A stretch of DNA of 64,000 nucleotides from Heliocidaris tuberculata (taxonomy: Eukaryota; Echinodermata; Echinoidea; Camarodonta; Echinometridae). The stretch covers positions 69,919,707-69,983,706 of the forward strand of contig CM046832.1 in NCBI GenBank assembly GCA_025618425.1, written 5' to 3'. Shown here piece after piece: positions 24,925 through 38,838 of this stretch. How positions within the stretch are numbered: the first letter of the stretch is position 1; the number at the start of each line of letters is the position of its first letter. Position numbers and translations under genes: made by a program. A model generated the notes under the pieces. The model did no database searches, was not told the DNA's origin, and was given only the letters and a program-made list of their open reading frames with translations.

Positions 24925-27884
24925 AAGGGGACTCTACTTAATGGGAAAGTTACAAGTTTTAAGAGTTAGATATAGGTCAAAAGGAATCAAGAATAACATA
25001 AGGTTTTATAATATTGCTGTCAAGTGTTTTGTGCTCATTTCTTTTAAGTAGATGAATCAATGGTATCGATGGAAAATTGCCATTAAACCACCACTAACAA
25101 CAACAGCAGCAATGGAAATAAGAAGGGAGAGGTAATTCATGAACCCCGTGAACGCAATTCAAAATCTTGTCAATAGTTTGATTAATCACATTTGCATTTT
25201 CAATCCAGTGTTGTATTTGATATTTCTCTTGTTGCGAAGCTTCACAGAACCTAATGCTGCATATTAGCAAGAGGATTTCAATACAGTACTGCACTTTACC
25301 CATGCTACAAAAGTACACTCGTAGAGAACTTGAATAAATTGAATCTATGTTCATCTGACATTTGTTAAAAACAGGTGTTAGGACACTGAGGAAGCTTTTC
25401 CAAGCTCATTTGGATATTATCCAGACCAATAATGGGATAACCCTCAAACCTCTGTCTCTTTCCACAATGCACCCCTCCCTTACCCAACCACTGATCTAGG
25501 CACTCCACACCCCTCCCCCATCCGTTACCCCCTCTACCCTGAACACTCCCCAACAGAAACTCAAATGCATCACACACGAAACAAACAGACGACACAGTTG
25601 CAAGCGCAGACATTGATTCAGGTAGTATGGCATTAAGTAGCATTTCCCATCCCTGGCCTGACGAGATCCTGTATCATGGCGGGGTAATTGCGTTATGATA
25701 GTTCATCACTCAGAGATACACTTTGTGAGTCTGATGGTCGGGGTATATCCCAGCTCTCTCTCTTGCTGTGAGTACCATAACCTGTCTGGATCCTGAGAGA
25801 GACAGTGAACTTGAATTCGCTTTTTATCAAATGTGAGTATTGTGTCTGCCGTGGAATGCTGCTCAGTCAAAATTCAGTGGGAGGAAGATTGCTTATGGAA
25901 TGATTATGGAATGCATTCATCTGCTGCTTATAATTTATTGGATTAGGAATGATCCGGGATTGCATCTGTGATGCGTTCAATAAGAGACAATCAGCTTAAT
26001 CAGCCAGTTTTTAATTCTTAATTGATTTGGCATTAACCACAGGAAAAGATCAATTCTTCAGTCCTCTGTGTAGTCACCTTTGGTTGATGTTTATTAAGAT
26101 CAATTTGGAAGAGGTATCAATGAATGGGATCGACTGCTCATAAATGTGATTTTAAAGCCATTGTGTATTTGTCATTGCACTGGACCATCGCATTATTATT
26201 TTGCTTGCTTGTTTCAGGATATCCAGAAGAAATTTCCATCTTTTTTGTACATATGAGGATATATTTAAATCACAGACTTACTAGAATGAATGACCACATT
26301 TGTCTCCATTTCATAGCACGTTTGGAATTCCAAAGGTACCAGCTAAAATTGCTCATCTCTGTTCTTTCATTCATGTTAAATTGGTTGTTTAGGCAGTCAC
26401 AAACTAGCTGGGAGATTGTTCTCTAGATGCAGCATACCATGCATGGCCGTATTTTGGAAGGTTCATCTGTGTGTTATATTATACATGCTTTTCTTGCTTC
26501 TGCAGTAAGTCTATTCAAGTCTATTTGGACTAGTCTAAGAAGGCTAGAATTTTACATTTTCTCAGACTTTATGATGCTAGTACTGACATGTAGGCCTATA
26601 GAATTGAATGTTGTAATAGGGAGTGTTTTTTTTTTATATTTAATTTATATTAAATGACAATATATTTCAAGTGTAAGTGGTACAGAATCCTTCAGTGCAT
26701 CACTCTTCAGGGGATGTAATTTAAAGTTAGTGGGGTGGTGATAATTTTTCTTTGCTTCTTAATTGAGTTTCCGATGTACAGCTGCAAGAAAATTGATAAT
26801 TGATTGCAGGGAAATATAGAATACAGATGAGTAGAATAATATGTTTCCATTTGAATTGAACAACCCTTTTTGTTAAAAGGATGGTTCATAGTGTGCTGCA
26901 ATATTTACCATAGGTTGTTATATGTTTAAACATCTTGTTTTGTGTGCAGCAGAAAGGCATTAGCCTGGGAATTCCTGATACGTCAATGCATAGGAATTGA
27001 AAATTGAATTTACTATTGCACATGTGTGCCCACAGTTACACTGTATATCTCACAATAGTGTCAGGAGTGTCAAATGTGACAGACATGGTGAAGTATGAAT
27101 GTTCACGATTAATATCAGTCAGTGCTAATGCCATTCTGCTTGGCACATGACCACTGATGGACATATAACATTTTGGTCAAGTCAAATGATGCTGTTTGGA
27201 GAATTAAGAATGAGATGTCTCCTCGATCCAAATCTACCCCTTTGAAAACTATACAATGGGCTAAAAAATACCGTAGGGGCAGGGGCACATGCTCCTCTCC
27301 ACCTGATTTCTGTAAACTTGTAATGTTACATGTCACGTTTTACAACAAGCGCAAGTTTGAAAGGAAATTGTACACAGAAAACCACACAGCTTCTTAAATC
27401 AGTATTGATTTGAGTGTTCACTGTCTTCAATGACAAGCGATTGGGGGTACAGTTTCTGGGTCTGTAAGCTTGTATTTCAAGGAAAGAGTTTGATTTTGTG
27501 CTATCCTGATTATTTAAGATGTGAGCGTGCTTTCTCGACTTTAATCGTGTTACTGTTTGCAAAGTGGTTTTGGAGTTATTTTACTCTGCAACTGGATCTA
27601 CAGCTCATAAAATTGTCATGTTTGACCATGGGCCTTACTGATATTTGATATGAAAATCCTAATTTTTTTCAATATGCGTTTTTTCCCACTTTTGATTGCA
27701 TATAACTGTAAAAGTAATGAAAGGTATTTTTGGGCCAATCTCAGCATTATGGAGTTTTAGAAAACAATGTTGCCCAAAGGGTACATACCGGAAAAAGGCA
27801 TGTTCAAATATTAATACATGTTAAACTGCTGAGAATCATGTTATTAATTACTTAGGTAACTATGAATTAATTTGATGTATTAGG

Positions 27885-27935
27885 TAGGGCCTGTATTCAT
27901 AATACTTCTCTATTAAGCTACTTGTCAATTAGATG
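27885..27935. mobile_element. Solo end resembling the 52582 element
   Basis: GGGCCTGTATTCATAATACT and the following TATTAAGCTACTTGTCAATTA align with the left end of the 52582-53283 element (GGGCCTATATTTATAAAATC, TACTAAGCTAGTTGACAATTA). No matching right end was found nearby. Confidence 0.5.
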
Positions 27936-29287
27936 CAAACACAAATGTAAGAATACCTATGTTAAGAGGAAAAAGGCAAAACGGATGTGAATAAAAATCT
28001 TAAGAATAAATTTCAGATTCTAGAAAGATTATACAATTTTTGAGGGGAACTGTAAAAAGAAAAATTGGAAAAGTAACGGTCCTGAGGCAATGAAATTACA
28101 TTTGCTAGATTCCATCCTCTTGATATACCCACTCGAGGCTCTGCATGAGGTTGTAACTTTTTCTCCTCAAAATTCAAGCATTTATTAGGATCTGATAGAT
28201 TTCCTTTTAGTATAGCATTAATACAAAGTGATTACCCCATTCTAGGCTTTTGACATAGAAGTATGTGTCTATCATTAAGAACTCCTTCCACCTATATCTA
28301 CAAGGATTCAAATTCTCTTCATCCAGTACGTCATCACTTCCATGACCGATGCAAATCTTGCACAAACCGAATCCATATGAGGCCAAGTTCATGTAACTCT
28401 CGCATCGTCATCGCTCTGCAGTAGAGAAAAACCCCCTCTTCAATTAATTAATAGTGTATCAAGATTGGATCAAGGGCGGCTCACTCAACCTCCTTCTCCC
28501 GTTTGGTTTTATCGGAGCGAGGGTCTTCAACTTGAAAAGTCAAGGACCCGGCAGACGTCACGGTCTTTACAAACCCCAGAGAAATTAGTATACATAGAGG
28601 AGAATTAAGAAGAGACATGAAGGTTATAGGAATTGAAGTGAATCATATTTCTATTAGCCTCCATGCCGCTCAAGATAGAGTGACATTTACTTTGTTTTTG
28701 TAAACTTGTCGATTTCTATTTAGTGGATAGCGGAAACATTTAGGTCTGAACAAGTGCAACATAATTTTTTTTAGGGGAAGGGGTCTTTCATTACTTTAGT
28801 TTTGTATATTGAGGTCGAAAATCTCAAAAAACCTTGCAAGTTTTAATTATTCAGCTTTTGAAAAAATCTCTTACCCTCCAAAAAAAAAGTTTTGTATTGT
28901 TCATTATCTGCATTGTGTAGGTGGAGATGGCACTTGTGACACAAGTTTCTTAGCTCACCTATTTTGAATGTTTGTCATCTCATATAATTGATGTTTCTTG
29001 AGGCATGATGAATAGTATCCCCTCTTGAGACAAAGAGAAGAGTCTCTCTGGATTGAAATAAGGTGCAGACAAAATATTGGTTTCAGGCCCCAGCTTAGAA
29101 ATAATTGCCCTATCTCAGACTTCAAAAGGACTCTCCAGTGAAGGGTCTACAAGGGAAGGTTTGCACTTGAAATGTTGATTCCTGGTAGGAGGTAGGTGAA
29201 GGATTGTGAATTCTTGTTGAGTCAGTCTGAAGAGTCATCCTGGTTTCTCCCATCATCTTTAGATTTCCTCATCCACATCCTTCCTGA

Positions 29288-29290
<3 letters not shown>

Positions 29291-29324
<34 letters not shown>
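29291..29324. repeat. (TC)n microsatellite
   Basis: About 17 TC units, followed by looser pyrimidine-rich sequence to about 29425. Confidence 0.95.
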
Positions 29325-29328
<4 letters not shown>

Positions 29329-32300
29329 TGTCCTCTTTTTCTTCCTTTCTGTCTGTCTTGCTCTCTATTTTCTTCTCTCTTTCTCTCTCTATCTGTATGT
29401 CTCTATGTCTCTTTCCACCCCTTTCCTTAGGTTTAGGTGTCATTATATAGACTATTATCTTACTTTATGCTACACAGATTGTACATTTTCAAAATATCTA
29501 TATGGGTCCATTGTATTCTTTATTGCAAATGTAAATTTTTTATAATGATAATATTAACAATAACACATGTAATTATATACGCAAAACCTAAGCATTTCAA
29601 CATCTTTTCATTTCTTTTACTGTATCTATAATTGCTCATTACCTAAGTAGCATTGCAAGTTTTTTATGCTTTTATACATGTACTTGTAGATTTAGCCAAT
29701 TCCTTGTCTATTTTCATTACTTGCTAAAGAATTCAAATTACCCACAAAAGGATACATTTTATTATTTTTTTGCATTATGAATATTAGTACAAAAATAGAT
29801 TACAGAAACAGTCGTCACTTTCATTCCTTATTATTTCCTCTGTAGCTGCCCATTAAGCAGAGTAATATATCAAGTGTATATGCTTTTGACTCTCAGAATT
29901 ATTCAAGATTTTCCCTGGATAATGACCACCTCGTGTTTATCCATCCTATCTCTCTTTTTGTAGATACTTGTAGTCTCCGCAAAAAGGAAGCTTTATACCC
30001 TAGGGAAGAGTCTTCTCTTTTTCTTGTGATAAAACAAAGAAATAGATCACAAGAAGGTTCTTAATAAAATCCCCTTTGCTACTTCCTTTCAAGGTGAAGT
30101 TCAAGTCTGTCCTTTGAGTGCTGTCGAAAATACACCCATAATCTTCCGGGTGCTTCAGCATTTATCGCCTGGCTAGAATCTCAGTTTCTTGTAGATTTCA
30201 AGTATGTACTTCTGCTGTTATTACACTTGTATTACACTTCATGTTCTATGTGATGAACATTTCTGAATTTTTAACATGGAAAGTGGATTCTTTGAGCTCA
30301 TGGGTGCTCGTTTTTTCCTATCTTCCTTTCTTTTTTTTTTTCTTTTTTTTTGTCGATGGTTAGGTTTGTGAGGATGGAGGAGATATTCAGCTACAAACTG
30401 TAGGATGGATTAAATTGAGGTTATTAAATGCTGATGAAAAATAATAATGAAAAGAAAGTGCAATATATTTACCTAATTTTTTCGTTAGTTTTAATTTTTA
30501 AATTTTCCTCCAATAGTTATCTTTGATGTGGCTCTTTCTACTTTCTTACCCTTTCTTTCCCATAATTGAGGCTCAAAATATATTTTTCGTGTAGTAAAGA
30601 TTTTTCCAAATTCATTAAGTAATGTGCATTAAATAGAAGAGTATAAGGTCTGTCTCCAGACCTTAAGAGACTACACTTTTACAGACTTTAGAAGAACTCA
30701 TTTTAAGGAAGTCGTAACACTAATCACTCCACGGCGCTCTAACAGATACCGAGATTCGCACAAGCGCAGAGCTAGGAGAATTAATCTAATAACACCGCAA
30801 CTCAAAACCCTGACAAACTTTCCATCTACATGTACAGAGTTCATTTAGTTCCATGTCAGCCTAGTAGTGCAAGACAACTTATTTTGTAATTCTAGATATT
30901 TTCTGTTCTAGCGGACTGTCCGGTTTTTTTTCTGCGATTTGTGGAGATTTTTATAAACTACTGTAATCCAGCATTGCCTGAAGGAGTTGGAGGTTGAATT
31001 GTTTGATTCCGTCGAGCTAGGAATGCATCTTTGTCGTCTTTAGGCGATTTGATCAGAAATTTTCATCATGTGATGACGTCAGACATGAAAGCAGGATGCA
31101 GCCTGAGCTTTAGTTTCAATCATTGGATGGGTTTATTTTAGCCAGAATCATGATCTACTGTAGCTTGGTATAGGAAGCCAGTGCTAGCCAAGTCTGAGTT
31201 CCAGTGGTCAGCGGTTAGATTGAGATTGAAATGTAAATTCATGTCAGCTCTCAATACCCGGCTGGACATCAGGTAATTCAGATATTACTCAGCTCTGAAG
31301 GATGTCTGTTTGCAGGCCTATTTAGAGATGGAAGCGTGAAAACTCTTGTAAGAAATAGAGTGGCTCTTCAATTTTGTGCACTAGTTTTTTTTTTTTTCAA
31401 CCTGTTTATATTTTATCATTTCTACTGTTTGATTTCTTGCCTGTTCATCTTTGTTTTGTCATCAGAATACAATGAGGAAACATTTGTTGATTTCTCTGTC
31501 ATATTTTGATTTATTGTTTGCTGGTAGAGATTTAGTGTTGTTTGCATTCCCCAAATCATTGTCATAGTTGTTAACGGTCCTCCCTGACAGTCGTAATCAT
31601 TAGAGGATTGTTTGGAAAATAATTACAGACCTGATCTGTCGTGACCTGTTTTGACAGTTAAACCAAGATACATTGCCAAATTCTCTTCTGGCTTATGAAA
31701 ACATTGCCTCGGGTGCTTAGAAGTTGCAGTGCTGGGGAAGCAAGCGATCTTGCTCCACCCAATGTCCAGTGAGAGATGGACGTGCATGGGAGAATAAATT
31801 GGTTCAATTCAATTGGATGTGGCAGTCTTTAGGTATGGCTCAGTGGGCATTTGATTAATGATTGTTTTTATTGCAGAATTTTTCTGGAACTGGATAAATT
31901 TGCACTTGGATGAAAGATTGAACTCTGATGGACGACTATTCTGTCATTTTACCAGAGGACTGTCACTTGGAAGTGCAAGTTCATCTTTTCATGGCTCTAC
32001 AAGTGTGATTAAACAGCACTATTCACCCCGGGAAATGTGTATTTTCACAATATTTGAAACTGCATTTTTGTCATATTTTGTTCTGAAAAAAATGTTGTTC
32101 TCATCAGCTGAAAGTCCATTTTCATATTCTGCATTTTTCTCTTAGAACTTTAAATAGCTCCAGCCAGCTATGGATTGTCTTCCCAACAGCTTGAATGTGT
32201 TAAGACAATCGTTAGCATAATCAAGCCTGCCCCTGACATTTTAAACAATTATGCATCAGTGACCGTCCTCTCCATGCAAGCATCCTCCTCGAGATAGAGG

Positions 32301-34119
32301 ACGACACCAGCATCCAGCGTATCACCTTTCGCATTAGCCTGCATCTCTGGTGAGAGAAAGACGATCGCATCTTATGCAAGATGTAACAAGTTTGACTGTC
32401 CAGTCGACCAGGTATTGATGTGCTGTCTTGGTTTGGGATAGCAACCACAATGATGCCTTGCACTGCAGCTTTCTAACAGATCTATTTTTCTGTGGGATTC
32501 AGAACCTGAACAGGGAGATGCATGAATCTGGTCTTGGATGGAAAACTTGTGAGATTGGAAGTTTGGAAGGAAACACAAGAAGTGTTGTCTCACGTTCTAT
32601 TCCTTTTTTGCTTTTTTGCATTGCCAGTCTTATGATGCGATAAAGCTTCTTGTCATCTATGTTAATTGGCATATGAATTATTCTGATGCTAGAGCTATGT
32701 GATTTGTTATCCTAGATTCCTTTGGGAGAGATATGATTCATTCAGGGCAAGGTCTTAATGATAATGGGAGATACGATGACAGACTACAATGAATAAACAC
32801 ATGAGGAAGGAAACATGGATTGTGCAGAGAATGTTCGTGTTACAAAAACTAAAGCTTCATAACAGTAACCATTTGAATGGATAACATCAAATCAGATATT
32901 CTTCATTGCAGAGTCAAGGAGTTGGAGTGTTATTTCACTCCTTTTTAACACTTGAATTTGATCATGTTGTGTTTTGAATTTCTGATGTTGGAGCCAGCAT
33001 GGTGGTTTTCTTTGAGTTTACAAGAAGATGAACATTTACATGTATAGCAGATTGCTGGATCGGGTGTTACATGTACCTGTCTATGAGGAAACTTGATTAT
33101 GAGTAATCTACAGCCGCTCATTATTTCTAGGTTTATTATGATGATATCATATCGCTATGACTTTTGATGCACATAGTTCCAATAATTCATTCTTGTCACT
33201 GTTAGACAAGGCACAAATTTTGAATTGCTTATTTGTGAGAAAAGTTGTCTTGACTTCTTGGTCAAGGGCTCCTTTTCTTTCAATTGTCTTCTTGGCAGTT
33301 CTTGGGAAAAAATATTGACATCTGCAAGAAAATGTGAATTTTGTTCAAAGTACTTTCTTTCTACAAGAAAATCATACATCAACTTATAATACCTCTTTGA
33401 GATTCATCATAAAATTTATGTAGTATCATTGCCATGAATGATGGAAACATCATTTCTAATGTTTGCTTAATGATTTGATTTAAATGTCTCAAAAGTATTA
33501 TTGGTTGATGAAAGAGGAAGTAGTTTGAACATAATTATAATCACAATTTCTTGCAAATGTTTCATCATCATACAACTTAATTTTCGTTGATAAAATTTTA
33601 AACTGATTATACACTTTCACTTTTGTCACCAGATTTGAAAAGCTCCCAGAAGCAGTGGAACAAACTCATTTGATTTACTTCACTTTGAACTGTGAGAAAT
33701 AAACAGTAATGACATTAACAAGATTTCAATCAATGCCATCAACTTAAAACTTTGTAATGCCTCAACATTTTTAAGCTGTAGTAATGGTGAATTTAATTTG
33801 AGAGAAGCCAGTGTAACTCCAGCCTTTTTAGTCTGGTTTCCAGCTGTGATTTTGCAGAAGAAAACAAATTGTCTTGCCAGGATATCATTTGATTACCAAC
33901 GTTTCCAGAATGGTGCTTAGTTTCTCAGCTAGAGAAACCAATTCTGTTTGATCAAGTTGCATAGAGAGGACAAACATTGCTGTGTAGGATATATGTGGCA
34001 CCCTTCTTTACTTTCAGTATCATGCTTTGAGCGACAAGTGATAGAGGACCATTCACATGAAGATGGACAATACTCTTATTCTAACTATAAGAGCAATTTA
34101 TCATCTTGAGCGTGAGCTG
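29325..34119. other. Intron sequence, no gene recognised
   Basis: Mostly AT-rich. The interval 30690-31300 is more complex, with a perfect TGACGTCA palindrome (CRE-like) at 31074-31081. A second complex interval around 32220-32480 is also without splice-bounded coding sequence. Either could be regulatory DNA of the downstream candidate promoter (inference). Confidence 0.45.
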
Positions 34120-34301
34120 TGAGAACATAAACACTGTGTAGTACATGTATTTAGAAAAAAAGGAGTTTCGACTGAACAGATAACTTTTCGCGTCATTCTA
34201 TCAGTCCCGTTATGAAGAAACTTCTGGCCTCTGCATAATCTGAAGTGCCATGCAGTGAAAAAACTATTTCACTCTAGAAGTTTCGAGAGAAGACTTTTCC
34301 A
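34120..34301 (+). promoter_or_regulatory. Putative 5' UTR / proximal promoter of candidate first exon
   Basis: Sequence just upstream of the ATG at 34302. It contains two GAAnnTTC units (AGAAACTTCT at 34216-34225 and AGAAGTTTCG at 34276-34285), the core pattern of heat-shock elements. An in-frame TAG at 34275-34277 closes the reading frame before the ATG. No TATA box is evident. The promoter role is inferred only from the candidate exon. Confidence 0.3.
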
Positions 34302-34451
34302 ATGAACTTCTCCGCCATGTTTTCACTGCGGAAGGTGAGCTCCCACAAGGAGCAGAAGGAGAAAGAGGCGAGGGAGTTTTTCCAGGAGACTACGCCTAAC
34401 ATCATGTCCATGCTACCAGGATCTAGGACCTCTAGAACCAATGCTGATATG
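34302..34451 (+). CDS. Candidate alternative first exon of MCC (short isoform)
   Basis: ATG after an in-frame TAG opens exactly 50 codons: MNFSAMFSLRKVSSHKEQKE, then a charged stretch KEAREFFQET, and an end SRTSRTNADM at a GTATGT donor. The donor is in phase 0, like the one after the LELANT exon at 4591, so splicing to the same downstream MCC exon would keep frame. The base composition is richer in GC than the surrounding intron, and codon choice looks coding. In vertebrates the short MCC isoform starts from its own short first exon just before the LHSAAL segment, but I see no residue-level similarity to that leader. It could instead be the first exon of an unrelated nested gene. Confidence 0.5.
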
Positions 34452-34599
34452 GTATGTAGACATTCTTATTGACTGGGGAAACATGTAGTACTATCAAGAC
34501 ACTTTGGGAAGGCTACATGTGTGTGAAGTACAATGTATGTGAAATATTATCATTTTATTAAACAAACATTTGGGACATCAAATATGTTGAGTATTGATA

Positions 34600-34792
34600 A
34601 TGATGATGTAAGATGATGATGAGGATGATGATGATGATGAATATGACAAGACACTTATGATGATGTTGATGATCATGATGATCTTGAAGATAATGATGTT
34701 GACAGTGATGATGTTTAAAATGTCTGTAAAGATAATGGTGATGATAATGATGATTAACAGTAATGATGATGATGATGATGATATGATTGGTA
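34600..34792. repeat. Degenerate (GAT)n microsatellite
   Basis: GATGAT runs interrupted by AAT, GTT and CTT variants. The reverse reading gives a His/Ile-rich artefact frame. It lies about 150 bases downstream of the candidate exon's donor. Confidence 0.9.
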
Positions 34793-37700
34793 ATCATAGA
34801 TGATGATTGTAATCCTTATTTGTGCCTGGATTTAATTATATTATGTGGATGAATGTAGTCGAAAGCGTGATTGATTAGAGTATCGTTCAGGCAAGGTAGA
34901 TCATAAAAAAGTTCAATTTAATATCAAAATATCTTTTGGGGGCAACTTTTTTTGTTGTTCATTTTATCATCTACTCAGTATAGGCCTACATAGTCAGTGT
35001 GGATACCCAAATTGTTTATATCATATGCATGATAAAACTTATACTCAAACTGGCCTAGAATTGATAAATACTGGGACGCTATGTCCAAATCTAGCTTCAT
35101 GCATACATTTAAACTGCTTCCTGTGACCTGTAGACCAGCCAGTCAATAACCATGATTAAAATATGTTAAATTATTGATTGTCCAATCTATTTGGTCAGTG
35201 GAAGTAATTACTGGGCCATTGTTATTTACCGCATCGATTGTACAGGGTTGACATTGGAGTAATTAAGATTGATGTTTACTATTACTCCACAGACTGGAAA
35301 GAATATTGATATGAAATATGACATATTAAAAGTCCTCTGAAACAGCTTTTTTTTTGCCAAATAGATGTAGAAAATCAAAGAAAAACATAAAAAAATTAAC
35401 TTTGATATATCATCAAGTATAACTTTGATGGAAATTTTAAAATATATCCAACCACTTCAAGATATATTGATGTACAGATCAACTACTGTCATTTTGACAT
35501 AACAATGTTAAATACATGTAATTTCATTTGTTGTTGTATTGTACATATTGGTCATCAATGTTTGCATTATTAGGATTTAAATAGTGGGTATAAAAATTCC
35601 AAATGTTTTTGCTATATCCATAAATGGAATAGACAGAAGAATAAGAGAGGGGGGGGGGGGACAGACAGAATAATTGCATGTGAAAGAACCACCATTGTAG
35701 GAGAAAGATATTACGCTCTTGAACAGTATGAATGATTAGCTTGACAGCCCGAGGCTTTGAAGCAGCCTGAAGTAATATAATATGGAAATGCTGTATATAT
35801 TAAACAGAGACATAGTGCCCTTTTGCTCTGAGGGCAGTATGCTCTAACAACTCTCTTGCCTGGAGGTGTTAGGGCTAAATGTTGAATGAACATCGATCTG
35901 GCATATTGTATCGTTGTGTAACCTTTACGGTATATCACTTAAGGATATCCATGTGTAGCTGTTTGAGGTGATCATGGTGCATGTAATTTATGTGCATGCA
36001 TCTTCACCTATCAAATGGTGTTCATTTTATAATTAAGTAATGAAATGGGGTATGTTTTGTCTACTTAATCGATAGTTAGAGGGAAGGTGAAGACAATTAT
36101 TTTTTTGAAGACTCAAGATCAGAATTGGTAAATAATTTGACACAGAGACTGAAAGATTTGCTGTGAGTTATTATAAGGCTTTTCATTTCCCTAGATTTAC
36201 AATGAAATCAGTTTATTTTGAATTCACTTTTTCAAAATTCAGGAAGAAGAACCAGTAACATGTTAATATTTTTACCATTTATTTTTACTGGTACTTTCTC
36301 AGGCTCCTTAGTGTAAATTGCTAACCTGTGCCAAATAGCCTGTAATATCAGGGTTATTTTCTATCTACAATGCATCAATTTATCAATAACAAGAACATGC
36401 TATATTGGGTATTTTCCTGTCGCCCACACAAAATAGATATAGCCCCTCTGGGCTCAGACCTTTAGAAAGCGATGAAATATGCCATGAATCTGCTGTTTTT
36501 TTCTTCAATTAATTCATCCTTCACACCCGTTTGGGTGAAAATGATCCATAGAAGTATTTTTTTCTCAGTGTTGAAAAATGAAAATCTGTCAGTGTTGATG
36601 ACTATTAGCCTAAATAAAAAGAAACATAATATGCTTGTGTACTGTAAATATAGCATGGAGACTCCACATATCATGAACACAAGAATGATAAGCAGCCATG
36701 GAATTATTTAGTGCAATGGATCTTATTTAGCAATGGAAATTTAATTTTTGGTATATAGCCAGTTTATTTTCTCCATGAATATTCTGTCTGCTTCAAAGAA
36801 CTATATGTGTAACTGTAAGGAATATATTCCTAAAAAAATAATGATCTTTACATCCAATTACCCATATATGATATTATGCAGACAACATGCATCTTATATA
36901 TGCTAATAGTTTTTTTGATAGTTTTGATTCAAACTTCCACCAATGATCCAGACTTGTGATGACATAAACTCTTAACTAGAACTAATTCTATGCCAGGCCA
37001 TGAACATTAAATTGGTTTTCTCTCATGCAATGAGGCAGAAGAGGAAGAAAATTACATCCGCTAATTATTTTTTCCTTATTCTACTGTATGGTTCAGTAGT
37101 CCATGATTACATCCACAAAAAAGTACCCTGCCTTGCTCCAGACGAAGGTCTATTCCTGGTGCCAGTGATTCATAACTTTATTTTCCACCTTGGGGCATAA
37201 AAAAGGACAATTTGGAAAAGACCCAGTGGGAGGGAGTTTGTCATACTCGATATGTAATATTGAAGTTGACCTGATATGGATGTAACTCAATAATTTGTTT
37301 CTGCAATATGGAATAGAGGTGGGTACATATACTGGTACATGCAGGTACAAGAGAAATAAGGTTATGAGTTAGGATGGGAGGGAGGAGATATTGTTGTTAT
37401 GCTCAATTTGCGATTTTAGGCCTCTAAATGCAAAACGCATTTCTAAAATATTCCATATTTTGTAGAGATGCATGTAACAAAATATCCCCTTCATTAAAAC
37501 ATTAAAAGTTCTGTACAGCAATGGTAATACGGGAGCAATTGACACAGACTTTTAAATATGGGGCCAATGGTGTAAAATAACAATTAAGAGAGAGAGAGAG
37601 AGGGAGAGCAAATGAGAGAAAGAAATTGCATTTAAGATAAGAATCTCAGTGACACCAACCTACTTTCTTCAGCAAACTGGGGGAAAGAACTATTTTACAC

Positions 37701-38838
37701 ATGCTGTTTCCTTTCCTTTTTCTCTCCTCCCCCAGTGAAAGATGAATAGACAAGGGGGGGGGGGGGGTTACACTATTAACAACCATTCCACCTTCATTTC
37801 CCCTGGAAAAGCAAACCAAATCAAGACAGATAAATTGCTGTCCAAAACACTCATTATGACCTATTCACCAGTGAATATGCTGCTTCCTTAATGGCATTGG
37901 AAATGTCAATTGCCTTGGCAAACTCTTTTCACTCTACTTTAGCTTTTCGTGTGACACGAATGTTTGATGACAGTCCAAAAGCTTGCGGCAATTTGAATTT
38001 GTAATGGAAGTCATCAGTCATTTTTTACGTAATTTGTCTACAGTCTGCAATCAACTAGAAAGGACGAGATTAGAGAAGCAGAATGAGATCAGGGAGGAAA
38101 GTTTTCCACTTGCTATTTCCCTAGCTGTTTTGTATGTGTCATTGGTATATCTCATGGGTTGGCTAGTGATAGAGAAGACATACCCCTCTTCAACGTGGTT
38201 CAAATGGGGAAAGGTCTGTAGGGTATATGTAATTACATTTTGCTAAAAGCATGAATGTCAGTTGTATTCTAGGAAAATTGAAGGATGGGCATCGTTTTTG
38301 GCATTATTTTGCAAGAGAAGTCATGAGAAATTTGAAGTGAATTTGCTGTATAATTCTTTTGATATTCAGTATCTTATGTACAAATAAGAAGGGGTTTGGT
38401 GTAGTGAAAAAAGTCAACACCTTTTAAGAAAAATTGAGAAAAAAATTAATCCTAATATTTTGATACTGCATATTGGCTGCAAAAATGTACCACCCACACT
38501 ACTGTATATCTCACAACTGCTCCGATGTCCATTTTGTAAGTTAAGGTACCATATACACATGGTATGATTTGGGTCACTCTGTTCCTGAAGGATGTATCCA
38601 GCCAGACATACCCCTGAATACTGATGGAAAATTGTAATTAATTTGCCCCGCGCTCAGGATTTACATAATTAATTTGGTTTTGATAGATAGGCAATACAGG
38701 ACATGAATTTGAAATGACAATCATTGAGAAGAGAAGCCTATGCCCTACAGGTGCCTTTGCAGTCGTTTCACATGTAGGTAGACATGAATATTGCACAGAG
38801 AGAGTAGTGAAAGAGAGAGAAAGAGAGAAAGTGGAAAG
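34793..38838. other. Intron sequence, no gene recognised
   Basis: AT-rich with G runs at 35649-35660 (12 G) and 37754-37767 (14 G), and a short GA run near 37590. No exon, transposon pair or RNA gene recognised. Confidence 0.5.

Larger units (their letters stand above)
22733..29290. other. Intron sequence; repeats only
   Basis: Contains the repeats listed separately at 23156-23348, 23396-23712, 24908-24924 and 27885-27935. The rest is AT-rich with no exon, transposon pair or RNA gene recognised. A more complex stretch near 28440-28600 contains GACGTCAC and could be regulatory, but nothing proves it. Confidence 0.5.

Noticed and set aside
29196..29450. Ser/Leu-rich frame on the plus strand
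   Set aside because: Runs through a (TC)n microsatellite; no splice sites or domains.
31858..32145. Frame following an acceptor-like TTTTTATTGCAG
   Set aside because: No donor at a sensible position, no ATG start, and composition like the surrounding intron.
34558..34797. His-rich minus-strand frame
   Set aside because: Translation of the (GAT)n microsatellite.
37983..38246. 87-codon frame with a hydrophobic stretch
   Set aside because: No homologous motif, no ATG at the opening codon and no splice sites; likely chance.
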